Positions 23,662 through 32,773 of a stretch of 50,308 nucleotides of DNA are shown here, piece after piece. Both the position numbers and the translations under genes were made by a program. The stretch spans positions 1 through 50,308 of the forward strand of contig NZ_JAPJPG010000009.1 in NCBI RefSeq assembly GCF_030825785.1, in the 5' to 3' direction. The notes under the pieces were generated by a model. It did not search any database and was not told the DNA's origin. It saw nothing but the letters and a program-made list of their open reading frames with translations. The DNA is from Anaerococcus sp. (lineage in GTDB: Bacteria; Bacillota; Clostridia; Tissierellales; Peptoniphilaceae). Numbering within the stretch: position 1 is the stretch's first letter; the number at the start of each line of letters is the position of its first letter.

Positions 23662-23688
23662 AAATAAATTAGCTCCCAGCCTGAGCTA
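23662..23688 (-). terminator. Terminator after the small membrane protein gene
   Basis: Stem TAGCTC/GAGCTA with a seven-base loop followed by ATTTATTT on the minus strand. The T-tract is interrupted, so it is of moderate strength. Confidence 0.55.
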
Positions 23689-23699
23689 GAAGCTAGTAT

Positions 23700-23963
23700 T
23701 TACATAAAGCTGTAGCCTATAAGCATCACTATTGGAAATGCTAAAATCAGTAAGACATTTAATAAGGCAACTGTTATTGTTTTTTCCTTGATAGCAAATA
23801 ATAAGCCAACTATACCAAGTATTGGGCAAACTATTAAAGTTCCAATTCCTACAGGTCTTAAGTTCGTATAAGCTTCTAAGATATCAACAGGTAGTATCAA
23901 AGATATTCCAAAGGCCAAAAGACCTATTATGAAAAATATCATACTTATCTTTCTCTTATTCAT
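23700..23963 (-). CDS. Small three-helix membrane protein
   Basis: 87 residues. A basic start MNKRK is followed by three hydrophobic segments at about 6-22, 38-55 and 63-85, separated by short polar loops; LPVDILEAYTNLRPVGIG forms the outer loop. No family recognised. The ATG at 23963 has a very strong AGGAGGGG site, so it is preferred to an in-frame start 11 codons upstream. It starts 49 bases after the enoyl-CoA hydratase-type gene and has a terminator behind it. Confidence 0.65.
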   Translation of the reverse strand: MNKRKISMIFFIIGLLAFGISLILPVDILEAYTNLRPVGIGTLIVCPILGIVGLLFAIKEKTITVALLNVLLILAFPIVMLIGYSFM

Positions 23964-24012
23964 ATTCCCCTCCTCTACTAGTAAATTTATACCCAATTTA
24001 AGCTAGAGCTAA

Positions 24013-25080
24013 TTATTTCCTAAGCCTTTCTTCATAAGTCTTATCTATTCCTAAAAGCTCTTTAACCTTAGCCATATCTACATCATCTAGGCTTTTAATT
24101 GGCCAATTTGGAGAGTCATCTTTATCGATCATGGTTACTCTTATTCCCTCTTCCATTGAGCCAATTTCTACTGAATATTTTAATATTTCATAATCTAAAT
24201 CTATTGTTTCAGCATAAGTTAAGTCCTTGCAGAGGAAATATTTCTCAAATTGTAGGCTTAGCATAAAAGGAAATCTCTCATTTTGGTTGGCAAGAGTTTT
24301 TTTAGCAAAGTCATCTTTTGCATTTGCCTTGAGTTTCTTATAGATTTTCTTATAGGAATCGAGGGAGAAGTATTCTTCAATCTTTCCTAAATCATCTTTT
24401 ATTTTTGAAGTATTTTCCTTATTTCCATATTCTCTTAAAACTTTCCTAAACTCATCTAATAACCTATCTCCTTCGTACTGGCCAGATAAATCAAACAGTT
24501 TATTTATAATTTCTTCATACTTAGATGACTTTATATAGAAATCTGCTAGCTTATATTTAATAAGGTCACTTGCCCCAAGACTTGATCCTGTCAAGGCAAG
24601 GTATTGGCCTAGGGCTTGGGGTAGCTTTGAAAGCTCCTTGCATACTCCTACATCTGGAAGAAAGCCAAGTCGAGTTTCTGGCATAGCCCAATTTGTAGTC
24701 TCATCTGTAATAATTATATCAGAATTTATACTAAGACCTATCCCCCCTCCCATAACAATACCAAAGTAATGGCTAATTATAGGTTTTTTGTAAGATGCTA
24801 TATACTTATCCAACTCAAACTCTTCTCTAAAGAACTCACTCTTATCTTTTTTATTAGGCTTTAAAAGATAGTCATTATAGACTTCTTTCAAATCTCCTCC
24901 AGAACAAAAGCCTTTCTCGCTAGTAGAATCAAAAAGAATTGCCCTAATTTCTTCGTTCTCTTCCCATTTTTCTAGTATTTTTCTAATTTCTCTAATCATA
25001 GCTAGAGTTAGGGCGTTTATTTTTTGAGGTCTATCTAAATATATTATTCCTAGTTTTTCTTTTATTTTTTCTTTAATCAT
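24013..25080 (-). CDS. 3-Hydroxyisobutyryl-CoA hydrolase-like (crotonase family)
   Basis: 355 residues, crotonase fold with the long C-terminal part typical of HIBYL-CoA hydrolases (valine breakdown) rather than ordinary enoyl-CoA hydratases (about 260). Motifs: LDRPQKINALT, FCSGGDLKEVY (oxyanion hole), GIVMGGGIGLS (second oxyanion glycine block), and AMPETRLGFLPDVG with the catalytic Glu-x-x-x-G/Asp region of the HIBCH group. In this anaerobe the true substrate could be another beta-hydroxyacyl-CoA or a hydratase reaction. It starts seven bases after the flavin oxidoreductase gene, so the two are probably cotranscribed. Confidence 0.85.
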   Translation of the reverse strand: MIKEKIKEKLGIIYLDRPQKINALTLAMIREIRKILEKWEENEEIRAILFDSTSEKGFCSGGDLKEVYNDYLLKPNKKDKSEFFREEFELDKYIASYKKPIISHYFGIVMGGGIGLSINSDIIITDETTNWAMPETRLGFLPDVGVCKELSKLPQALGQYLALTGSSLGASDLIKYKLADFYIKSSKYEEIINKLFDLSGQYEGDRLLDEFRKVLREYGNKENTSKIKDDLGKIEEYFSLDSYKKIYKKLKANAKDDFAKKTLANQNERFPFMLSLQFEKYFLCKDLTYAETIDLDYEILKYSVEIGSMEEGIRVTMIDKDDSPNWPIKSLDDVDMAKVKELLGIDKTYEERLRK

Positions 25081-25087
25081 AAAAATC

Positions 25088-25984
25088 CTATTCTAAAGTA
25101 AAATCCTTATTTAACGAAGCTCTTCCTATTCCTACCATATGGCAAGCCCCCTCACTTATTAATTCCTCTGCCTCTTTCTTATTCTTTATTCCACCAGTCA
25201 TCAATACCTTAACTTTTGTATTTTCTTTAATAGTCTTAGCTTCTTTTGTAAAATAACCAAGGTCATTATCAGAATGTTTTATAAAGCCGTTGATACCACC
25301 TGATATATCTATAAAATCTATATATTCTTCCATGAGTTTAACAGCTTCGATAGCATCTTCTAAAGTATTGCCGCCTTCTTCGTAATCACACGCCCCAAGT
25401 CTTACCATTATTGGAAAGTCGCCTAAGGCTCTTCTCATTTTCTTTAAAATTTCAAGTAGCACTCTGAGCCTATTTTCTATACTTCCACCGTATTCGTCAT
25501 CTCTCTTATTTACTAGGGGTGAATAGAATTGATTTAAGAGATAACCGTGGGCACAGTGTATTTCAAGTCCATCAAAGCCCATATCTTTAACTCTTTTACC
25601 AGCTTCTACGAACTTATCTTCAATATCCTTTATTTGATCTACTGACAATTCGCTTACACCATCTTCCTTGGTCGGTCCAAATTTTTCACCATCAAGTCTT
25701 GTAAGTCTTCCACAGTGAGAAATCTGCATAATGGCGTTGGCTCCTGCTTTGTGGATTACATCTTTTATCTTAATAAGATTTTTCCTATCGTAATTTTCAT
25801 CAATAGCCATCTGCTTAGGGCTTGCCTTTCCTTTTATATCAGCATAGGCGTGCTCTAATATAATAAGGCCAAAGTCTAACTTAGCCATGGATTCATAATA
25901 GTCAATAAGAGCGTCTGTTATTTTTCCATTTATTGAAGACTCCCTCGCCATTGGAGGAAGATAAATATTATTTTTAAATTCCAT
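25088..25984 (-). CDS. Old Yellow Enzyme-family NADH:flavin oxidoreductase
   Basis: 298 residues, a single FMN-binding TIM barrel. It shows LPPMARESSINGKITD at the start, IMQISHCGRLT (flavin contact), HCAHGYLLNQFYSP followed by NKRDDEYGGSIENR (the H-x-x-H/N substrate pair and the classic OYE YGGSxENR motif), and a phosphate-binding VKVLMTGGI plus VGIGRASL at the end. It lacks the C-terminal FeS/FAD extension of 2,4-dienoyl-CoA reductase or bile-acid (BaiC-like) enzymes, so it is a short ene-reductase. Probable partner of the crotonase-family gene seven bases downstream; the shared pathway is unknown. Confidence 0.9.
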   Translation of the reverse strand: MEFKNNIYLPPMARESSINGKITDALIDYYESMAKLDFGLIILEHAYADIKGKASPKQMAIDENYDRKNLIKIKDVIHKAGANAIMQISHCGRLTRLDGEKFGPTKEDGVSELSVDQIKDIEDKFVEAGKRVKDMGFDGLEIHCAHGYLLNQFYSPLVNKRDDEYGGSIENRLRVLLEILKKMRRALGDFPIMVRLGACDYEEGGNTLEDAIEAVKLMEEYIDFIDISGGINGFIKHSDNDLGYFTKEAKTIKENTKVKVLMTGGIKNKKEAEELISEGACHMVGIGRASLNKDFTLE

Positions 25985-26027
25985 ATAACCTTCTTTCTTT
26001 TTACTACCTTATAACTTTACCCAAAAT

Positions 26028-26066
26028 AAAAAAAATCAAGCAAATGATTAAATCCTAGCTTGATTT
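26028..26066 (-). terminator. Intrinsic terminator after citrate synthase
   Basis: Nine-pair stem AAATCAAGC/GCTTGATTT with a 16-base loop, followed by eight T residues on the minus strand (T-tract includes the end of the stem). It ends the aconitase-icd-citrate synthase unit. A second T-rich stretch lies between it and the gene. Confidence 0.8.
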
Positions 26067-26144
26067 TCTCTTATATTTTTTCAATCTTACTTATATATAA
26101 TTTTTTTCTTCTTACAAACTATTTCCTCAAATTTTAATGTAAGC

Positions 26145-27497
26145 TTATTTTCTTAAATTTAAAGGAAGGTAGTCTTTTACTTGATTTAGCGATTTATAGG
26201 CTAGCCTAATAATCTTTGAATCTTCTATTTGCTCAAGCCTATGAGCAGACCAACCAACAGTCCTTGCTATGGCAACCATAGGAAGGTAGAGCTCTACTGG
26301 TATATCGAGCATATCATAGACAAAGCCAGAATAAAGATCAACATTTGCACATGGCGGATATAATCTATTCTGCCTATCCATTATTAACTCTTTACCGATT
26401 TTTTCTACATTTTCTATAAAATAAAAGTCTTTTTCTCGACCCTTAATCTTTGAAAGTTCCCTAGCCTTCTCTTTTAATAAAACTGCCCTTGGATCGGAAA
26501 GTGTATAGACCGCATGGCCCAAACCATATATAAGGCCCTTCTTATCGAAGGCTTTTTTATCCAATATCTTTTCTAGATAGGCCTTAATTTTATCTGTCTT
26601 TTCTATATCAATTACATTTTCCCTAATATCCTCAAGCATCCTACTTACTTTTATATCGGCTCCACCATGTCTTGGTCCTTTTAAGGAAGCAAGACCAGCT
26701 GCAATAGATGAATAGGTATCAGTTCCAGATGAAGATACTACGTGAGTTGCAAAAGCTGAGTTATTTCCTCCACCATGCTCTGCATTAATTATTAACATCA
26801 AGTCAAGTATCTCAGCTTCTTCTTTGCTATATTCTTGATTAGCTCTAAGCATGGCTAAGATATTTTCTGCAATTGTCTGGCTATCATCTGGATTGTGGAT
26901 TATCAGTGATTTCTTGTCAAAATTGTGGATTTTGACCTGGTAGGAGTAGACTGCAAGGATTGGTATCTTAGAAATTAAAGATAAGGATTGACTTAGTACG
27001 TTTAGGGCATCTGTCCCATCTGGATTTTTGTCGTAGGTGTATAGGGCGAGCATGGACCTCATCATTTTATTCATTATGTCAGTACCTGGAACTTTAAGGA
27101 TTATGTCCTCAAAAAAACCATCCGCCAAGACTCTTTCTTCAACAAGGATACTCTTAAAAGATTTAAGCTCTGCCTCATTGGCTAGTTTGCTGAAGAGTAA
27201 AAGGTAGATAATCTCTTCAAAGCCCAATCTCTTATCCTTATCTATATCTTCTACAATTTCTGTAAGAGGATATCCCCTATAGTAGAGTTCACCTCGGCTG
27301 GGGATTTTCTTATTATCTATGATTTTATATCCGCACACATCCCCCACCTGGGTTACTCCGACAAGGACTCCAGTCCCGTTTTTGTTTCTAAGCCCTCTTT
27401 TTATATTATAATTTTCATAAACTTCTTTTTTTATTTTATTATTTCTTTCAATCTCTTTGGCATAGAACTTTAGTCCTTCTTCTTGTTTCTTATCCAT
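26145..27497 (-). CDS. Citrate synthase
   Basis: 450 residues. Condenses oxaloacetate with acetyl-CoA. The catalytic region is intact: AEHGGGNNSAFATHVVSSSG, the KGPRHGGADIK block, and GLGHAVYTLSDPRA with the active-site histidine; DRQNRLYPPCANVDLYSGF and a C-terminal RTVGWSAHRLEQ also fit. The N-terminal 40 residues and overall length fit the Gram-positive long form. The ATG at 27497 is chosen because GGTGAT lies four bases upstream; a GTG at 27506 is in frame. Start codon region overlaps the end of icd by eight bases. With icd and aconitase it makes the oxidative branch towards 2-oxoglutarate and glutamate. Confidence 0.93.
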   Translation of the reverse strand: MDKKQEEGLKFYAKEIERNNKIKKEVYENYNIKRGLRNKNGTGVLVGVTQVGDVCGYKIIDNKKIPSRGELYYRGYPLTEIVEDIDKDKRLGFEEIIYLLLFSKLANEAELKSFKSILVEERVLADGFFEDIILKVPGTDIMNKMMRSMLALYTYDKNPDGTDALNVLSQSLSLISKIPILAVYSYQVKIHNFDKKSLIIHNPDDSQTIAENILAMLRANQEYSKEEAEILDLMLIINAEHGGGNNSAFATHVVSSSGTDTYSSIAAGLASLKGPRHGGADIKVSRMLEDIRENVIDIEKTDKIKAYLEKILDKKAFDKKGLIYGLGHAVYTLSDPRAVLLKEKARELSKIKGREKDFYFIENVEKIGKELIMDRQNRLYPPCANVDLYSGFVYDMLDIPVELYLPMVAIARTVGWSAHRLEQIEDSKIIRLAYKSLNQVKDYLPLNLRK

Positions 27498-28497
27498 TAT
27501 TATCACCCAAGAAAGAAATTATTGTATCTGTAATGCCATAAGTTGAATTTGTCCCGCCGAGGTCCCTAGTATAGTTCTTCTTATCCTTCAAAGTTTCATA
27601 AATAGCGTCTCTAAGAGCTTTAGCCTTATCTTTTTCTCCTATATCCTCGAGTAGCAAACAAAAGCTTAGGATGAGGGCTATAGGATTTGCGAGATTCTTC
27701 CCTGCTATATCTGGAGCAGAACCGTGAATTGATTCATAAATTGCAATGTCCTTACCCTTGTTTACTCCAGGCATAAGGCCCAGTCCTCCAACAAGACCCG
27801 CCCCAAGATCTGATAGGATATCTCCATAGAGGTTTTCTGTAACTATTACATCAAATCTTTCTGGATTAATCACCATCTGCATGGCTGTATTATCTACTAG
27901 GAGCTCTTCGAATTCTATGTCAGGATAAGCTTTGGCAATATTCCTAGCCACATCAAGGAAAATCCCATCACTTAACTTCATGATATTGGCCTTGCTTATA
28001 ACGCTGACTTTTTCTCTCTTATTTGCCCTAGCATATTCAAAGGCTGCCCTAATTATTCTCTCTGATTTTTCCCTAGTGATAATTTTAATCGAATGAGCCT
28101 CATTAGGAGATATCTCCTCTTCAACTCCAGCATATAGATCTTCGGTATTTTCCCTAAATATAACCATATCCACTCCATCAAACTTCAAATCGAGAGGGCC
28201 TGGGGCCTTGATGGGTCTGATATTTGCATATAGGTCAAATTTCCTTCTAAGCTCTACATTAATAGACCTAAATCCATGGCCAATGGGAGTTGTGATTGGT
28301 CCCTTGATGGCAATTTTATATTTCTTAATAGAGTCAAATAGGGACTGGGGAATGTAGACCCCCTCCTTCTCAAATACAGAAAGACCTGCATTTACTTCTT
28401 CAAATTCTATATCAACTTTTAAACTACTTACTACTTTCTTTAGGGACTCTGTAATTTCTGGCCCTATCCCATCCCCCTTAATTAAAGTTACAAACAT
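27490..28497 (-). CDS. NAD-type isocitrate dehydrogenase (isocitrate/isopropylmalate family)
   Basis: 335 residues. It has the family blocks LIKGDGIGPEI, TTPIGHGFRSINVELRR (the isocitrate-recognising Ser-Asn pattern of NAD-dependent IDH rather than the LeuB pattern), DLYANIRP, FRENTEDLYAGVE, KANIMKLSDG, and VTENLYGDILSDLGAGLVGG, then the adenine-binding region ESIHGSAPDIAGKNLANP. The ATG at 28497 replaces an upstream in-frame start that would lie inside the aconitase gene; the gap to the aconitase stop is four bases. Homoisocitrate or isopropylmalate activity is possible, but neighbours favour isocitrate. Confidence 0.88.
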   Translation of the reverse strand: MFVTLIKGDGIGPEITESLKKVVSSLKVDIEFEEVNAGLSVFEKEGVYIPQSLFDSIKKYKIAIKGPITTPIGHGFRSINVELRRKFDLYANIRPIKAPGPLDLKFDGVDMVIFRENTEDLYAGVEEEISPNEAHSIKIITREKSERIIRAAFEYARANKREKVSVISKANIMKLSDGIFLDVARNIAKAYPDIEFEELLVDNTAMQMVINPERFDVIVTENLYGDILSDLGAGLVGGLGLMPGVNKGKDIAIYESIHGSAPDIAGKNLANPIALILSFCLLLEDIGEKDKAKALRDAIYETLKDKKNYTRDLGGTNSTYGITDTIISFLGDNNG

Positions 28498-28501
28498 ACT
28501 C

Positions 28502-30429
28502 CTATAATTCCAATCCTTTCGCATAATTTAGATAGCCACCTTCTAGGAGGATTTCCTTCTCCCTTGCTGATAGATCGGCTTTTAATCTAATCCTTATATC
28601 CTTTGTTAAATCTTCTAGGATAAACTCGCCCTTTCCTATATCCTCTCTTATATTTGAAATTCTAATATCGTCATATTCATCTATCTTGTCATAATCAGCT
28701 GGATCAACAAATTCTAGGGGAATTATTGCACTGTTAATAAGATTTGACCTGTGAATTCTTGCAAAGGACTTGGCAACTACCGCCTTGATTCCTAGATATA
28801 AAGGAATGAGGGCAGCATGCTCCCTAGAAGAGCCTTGACCATAGTTTTCTCCTGCTAGAATAATTCCTCCCCCATATTTCTCACATCTTTCCTTAAAGTC
28901 GCTGATTTTGGTAGTGAAGGCAAAGTCTGATAGATAGGCTATATTTGACCTAAATGGTAAGAGTTTGGCATTAGATGGACAGATATCATCCGTGGTTACC
29001 CATTACCTGCCTTATAGATTACTTTCTTTTCTATATCATTAAGCTTTTCTGCCTTTGGAAAGTCTTTGATATTTTTCCCCTTAATTGTTTCTTTTATCCT
29101 CTTTGATTTATCGTCGATTGGCTTTATAAAATAGGCTTGGCTTTGGTTAAAGCTTACATTTTTATCAAAAGTTGTTTCATATGAAAGCTCTCTTGGATCT
29201 GCTATATAGCCTAGTACAGCACTTACAGCACAAGTTTCTGGACTTGCTAGATAGATTTGAGCATCCATAGTCCCAGACCTTCCCTTAAAGTTTCTATTAA
29301 AGCTCCTTAGGGAAACTGCTCCCGCCTTTGGAGCTTATCCCATCCCTATACATGGTCCACATCCTGACTCTAATACTCTAGCTCCCGCCTTGATAAAGGT
29401 CGCAAAGGCTCCATTTTCTAAGATTTTCTCTAGAATAGTTGCAGATGCTGGGGAAATAACTAAGGAAACATCTGGATGAACTGTCCTATCCTTTAAGATT
29501 GAAGCAACTTTCATCAAATCTTCGTAGGATGAATTAGTACAAGATCCTATAGCTACTTGATCAACCTTTATCTTTCCTAAATCAGAAACTTTCATATATT
29601 GGTCTGGATAGTGGGGTCTTGCTACAGCAGGTTCAATCTCACTTAAATCTATGTCGATAGTCTCATCATAGGAGGCGTCGGGGTCTGCTTCTAGCTTAAT
29701 ATAATCATCCTCCCTATTTTGTGACTTAAGATACATTCTAGTATTCTCATCTGTCGGGAAAATCGAAGTAGTAGCCCCAAGCTCTGCCCCCATATTACAA
29801 ATAGTAGCCCTATCTGTAAGAGATAAGGACCTTACACCCTCACCGCTATACTCCATAATATAACCAGTTCCTCCCTTAACACTTAGCCTTCCTAATATGT
29901 ATAAGATTACATCCTTGGCATTGGCATATGATGGAAGGCTTCCTTTTAGATTTACCCTATATATCTTAGGCACTTTGACAAAGTAAAAGCCACTGGCCAT
30001 AGCTACTGCAACTTCAAGTCCTCCTGCCCCAATGGCAAGCTCGCCAAGTCCTCCTCCAGTAGGAGTGTGTGAATCAGATCCTAGGAGGGTATCGCCTGGT
30101 TTGGCAAACTGCTCTAGATTTACCTGATGGCAAATCCCTCCTCCTGCCTTAGAGAAGGTGATGCCGTATTTATTAGCAGCAGATTTAATAAATTCGTGAT
30201 CATCTGCATTCTCAAAGCCTTGTTGGAGGATGTTGTGATCTATGTAAGCAAGGGAGTTTTGTGTCTGTACGTTTTCTATATCCATAGCTTCTAGCTGAAG
30301 ATAGGCCATAGTTCCTGTAGAATCCTGGGTTAGGGTCTGATCGATCCTAATTGCAATCTCTTGACCAGGAATCAATTCTCCCTTGAGTAAGTGACTTTTT
30401 AGTATTTTCATAGCTAATGATAAGCCCAT
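28502..30429 (-). pseudogene. Aconitase, interrupted by a stop codon and a frameshift
   Basis: Aconitate hydratase of about 640 codons. The first part (29335-30429) carries the SHTPTGGGLGELAIGAGG block and the cluster cysteines in GSCTNSS and SGCGPCIGMG. It then meets TAA at 29335-29337 where CAA (Gln of GMGQAP) is expected; the same frame continues with APKAGAVSLRSFNR. Near 28994 one base is missing in a G run (GGT AAT GGG TA), and the rest (TTDDICPSNAKLLPFRSN to GGYLNYAKGLEL, TAG at 28502) is in another frame. Two independent lesions argue for real inactivation. AAAGGAG precedes the ATG, and icd and citrate synthase downstream are intact. Confidence 0.88.
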
Positions 30430-30460
30430 AATTTTCTCCTTTACATTAAAGCATTATCGT

Positions 30461-30478
30461 ATTATAGGTATCATTATA
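30461..30478 (-). promoter_or_regulatory. Tandem -10 boxes before the aconitase gene
   Basis: Two TATAAT hexamers (30473-30478 and 30461-30466), 32-49 bases before the start codon. Neither has a good -35. They may drive the aconitase-icd-citrate synthase unit. Confidence 0.4.
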
Positions 30479-30524
30479 CTTTTAAATTTATAAAATGAAA
30501 TTATCTTAGTGATTTTTGACAAAA

Positions 30525-30569
30525 GAAAACCCTAGCTAAAACTTCCTCTCTCAAAGCTTTAGCTAGAGT
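30525..30569 (-). terminator. Intrinsic terminator at the end of the purine operon
   Basis: A 12-pair stem ACTCTAGCTAAA/TTTAGCTAGGGT (one G-T pair), extended inward by GCTT/AAGT, followed by TTTTC on the minus strand. It starts nine bases after the purC stop codon. Confidence 0.88.
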
Positions 30570-30577
30570 CTAATTAA

Positions 30578-31258
30578 TTAACCTAACATTATTTTTTCAA
30601 GTTCGAGTGGTTCGATATACTTATCTCCCTTATAGGCTCTCATATTTCCACCAGAGATTTCATCTATAAGAGCAACTTTTCCATCTTCAAGTCTACCAAA
30701 TTCAAATTTGATATCGTAAAGGTCTAGATCTTTTTTAGCTAGTTCTTCTTTTACAATTTCTCCAATATTAAGAGCGAGCTCTTTAAGTTCTTCGTATTCA
30801 TCTGATGTCATGATGTTTAATAGGATAAGAGCATCTTTTGTGATTAGTGGATCTTCTCTCTCATCATCTTTTAAAGTGATTTCTACATATGGTTTGATTT
30901 TTGTTCCATTTTCTATATATTTTCCATATCTTCTAATGAAAGATCCTACTGCATAATATCTAACTATTACTTCAACACCTTGGCCGAATACTTCTGCTTT
31001 TTTAACGACTGCTTCATTCTTATCGAGATCTGCTGAAACAAAGTGAGTTCTAAGGCCTTTATCATTTAATTTTTCATAGAAGAATTTAGTCATACGAACA
31101 GCTTGATGGCCTGCGCCTTCCATTGTAAGACCTACGCTGTTTGCACCTGGATCAAATACTCCATCGTTTCCTGTAACGTCGTCCTTGAATTTCAATAAAT
31201 ATTCCTTGTCATTTAATTTGTAAACGTCTTTTGTTTTTCCTGTGTATACTTTTTCCAT
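30578..31258 (-). CDS. purC: SAICAR synthetase PurC
   Basis: 226 residues. Joins CAIR and aspartate with ATP to give SAICAR. The start EKVYTGKTKDVYKL is the ATP-binding strand motif, and FKDDVTGNDG, VRYYAVGSFIRRYG, LKDDEREDPLIT, LYDIKFEFGR and LIDEISGGNMR follow in family order. Slightly shorter than the usual 235 but complete. AAGGAGA precedes the ATG. Last gene of the purine operon, 11 bases after purM, with a terminator behind. It has no PurB (adenylosuccinate lyase) neighbour in this window. Confidence 0.96.
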   Translation of the reverse strand: MEKVYTGKTKDVYKLNDKEYLLKFKDDVTGNDGVFDPGANSVGLTMEGAGHQAVRMTKFFYEKLNDKGLRTHFVSADLDKNEAVVKKAEVFGQGVEVIVRYYAVGSFIRRYGKYIENGTKIKPYVEITLKDDEREDPLITKDALILLNIMTSDEYEELKELALNIGEIVKEELAKKDLDLYDIKFEFGRLEDGKVALIDEISGGNMRAYKGDKYIEPLELEKIMLG

Positions 31259-31269
31259 TTTTAATCTCC

Positions 31270-32289
31270 TTATAAATTAATTTTTATTTCCTTATTTCCC
31301 TTAGTAACTTTTCCAACAATACAAGCCTTACCATCTAGGATTTCCAAGGCTTTCTTAGAATCTTCTTCATCTATAAATACAACCATACCAATACCCATAT
31401 TAAAGGTATGATACATCTCATCAATATCGATATTTCCCCATTCTTGAATTTTTTCAAAGATCGGATCTATTTTAAATTCACTTAAATCAAAGTCAACGGA
31501 AAGATCATCCTTTAAAACCCTAGGGACATTTTCGTAAAGACCTCCACCTGTGATATGGGATATGGCTTTAATATAGACCCTTTCTAACAAGGCTTCTATC
31601 TCTTTTGCATAAATTTTAGTAGGAGTTAGAAGTTTATCCCCTATAGTTTGATCTTCATTAAACTTATCAGTAAGTGAAACTTTAGCTTGATTCATACTAG
31701 CCCTTACCAAGGAAAATCCATTGCTATGAACTCCTGAAGAATATAGGCCTATGGCTATATCGCCTTCTTTTAGCTTATCTCCATTTATTAGCTTATCCCT
31801 ATCACATATGCCAACTGCAAAGCCTGCCAAGTCATAATCATCTTCATTATATATACCAGGCATCTCAGCAGTTTCTCCACCTATTAGGGCAGCTCCTGCA
31901 TCCTTACAACCTTCTGCAACACCTTTGACAAGCTCTGCCATCTTTTTAGGATCAAGTTTTCCGGTTGCTATATAATCTAGGAAAAATAGAGGCTTTCCTC
32001 CTTGGCAAAGTATGTCATTTACACACATCGCCACACAGTCAATTCCAACTGTATCATGCTTATCCATATCCATGGCAAGCTTAATTTTTGTACCTACTCC
32101 ATCTGTCCCACTTAATAAAACTGGATTAGTTAATCCCTTTAGATTTGGTGCAAAGGCTCCAGCAAATCCGCCTATATCAGCTAGGACTTCTTTGCCATGA
32201 GTCGCCTTTACGATTTTTTTTATTAACTCTACTTCTTCGTATCCTTTTTCCTTATCTACTCCACTATCCTTATAAGTTAGTTTTGCCAT
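31270..32289 (-). CDS. purM: AIR synthetase PurM
   Basis: 339 residues. Closes the imidazole ring of FGAM to form AIR, using ATP. The N-terminal LTYKDSGVDKEKGYE, the LSGTDGVGTKIKLA block, GIDCVAMCVNDILCQGG and GGETAEMPGIY are diagnostic, and HITGGGLYENVPRVL lies in the C-terminal half. Full length. Its start overlaps the purE stop by one base (TAATG). It acts right after PurL, which is fused to PurD upstream in the operon. Confidence 0.97.
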   Translation of the reverse strand: MAKLTYKDSGVDKEKGYEEVELIKKIVKATHGKEVLADIGGFAGAFAPNLKGLTNPVLLSGTDGVGTKIKLAMDMDKHDTVGIDCVAMCVNDILCQGGKPLFFLDYIATGKLDPKKMAELVKGVAEGCKDAGAALIGGETAEMPGIYNEDDYDLAGFAVGICDRDKLINGDKLKEGDIAIGLYSSGVHSNGFSLVRASMNQAKVSLTDKFNEDQTIGDKLLTPTKIYAKEIEALLERVYIKAISHITGGGLYENVPRVLKDDLSVDFDLSEFKIDPIFEKIQEWGNIDIDEMYHTFNMGIGMVVFIDEEDSKKALEILDGKACIVGKVTKGNKEIKINL

Positions 32290-32765
32290 TAGATTTCCTC
32301 TAGATTCTTATCATCTGCTATAACTTTTTCAAGCATTTCTTTCTTATAAGCCCTTAATTTATTTTTAAGATTTTCATCTTTTAAGGCTAGAATTTGTATA
32401 GCAAGAAGGGCTGCATTATTGCCACCGTTTATGGCAACTGTAGCTACTGGAACTCCCTTTGGCATTTGTACCATTGATAGTAAGGCGTCAAGACCTGCTG
32501 TGTTACTTCCACCAACTGGAACTCCTATAACAGGTTTTATTGTCATTCCTGCCATAACCCCTGCAAGATGAGCTGCCAAGCCTGCAATTCCTATATAAAC
32601 ACTACAGTCATCTTTTTTTATTGTCTCTTCCAGAAGATCTAGCGCACGGTGAGCAGAAATTACAGATACTTGGTAATCAATATCGAAGTCCTTTAGGATT
32701 GATGTTACTTTTTTGGCGATTTCTACATCTGAGGCTGAGCCCATTATTATTCTTACGTCTGTCAT
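32289..32765 (-). CDS. purE: N5-CAIR mutase PurE
   Basis: 158 residues. The start VRIIMGSASDVEIAKK and SAHRALDLLEE are the class I signature; GLAAHLAGVMAGMTIKPVIGVP and MPKGVPVATVAINGG follow. Class I PurE moves the carboxyl group of N5-CAIR and normally needs PurK; no purK is present in this window, so it lies elsewhere or the enzyme uses bicarbonate-derived AIR directly. It starts eight bases after guaB and is coupled to purM. Confidence 0.96.
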   Translation of the reverse strand: MTDVRIIMGSASDVEIAKKVTSILKDFDIDYQVSVISAHRALDLLEETIKKDDCSVYIGIAGLAAHLAGVMAGMTIKPVIGVPVGGSNTAGLDALLSMVQMPKGVPVATVAINGGNNAALLAIQILALKDENLKNKLRAYKKEMLEKVIADDKNLEEI

Positions 32766-32773
32766 AATTCCTC

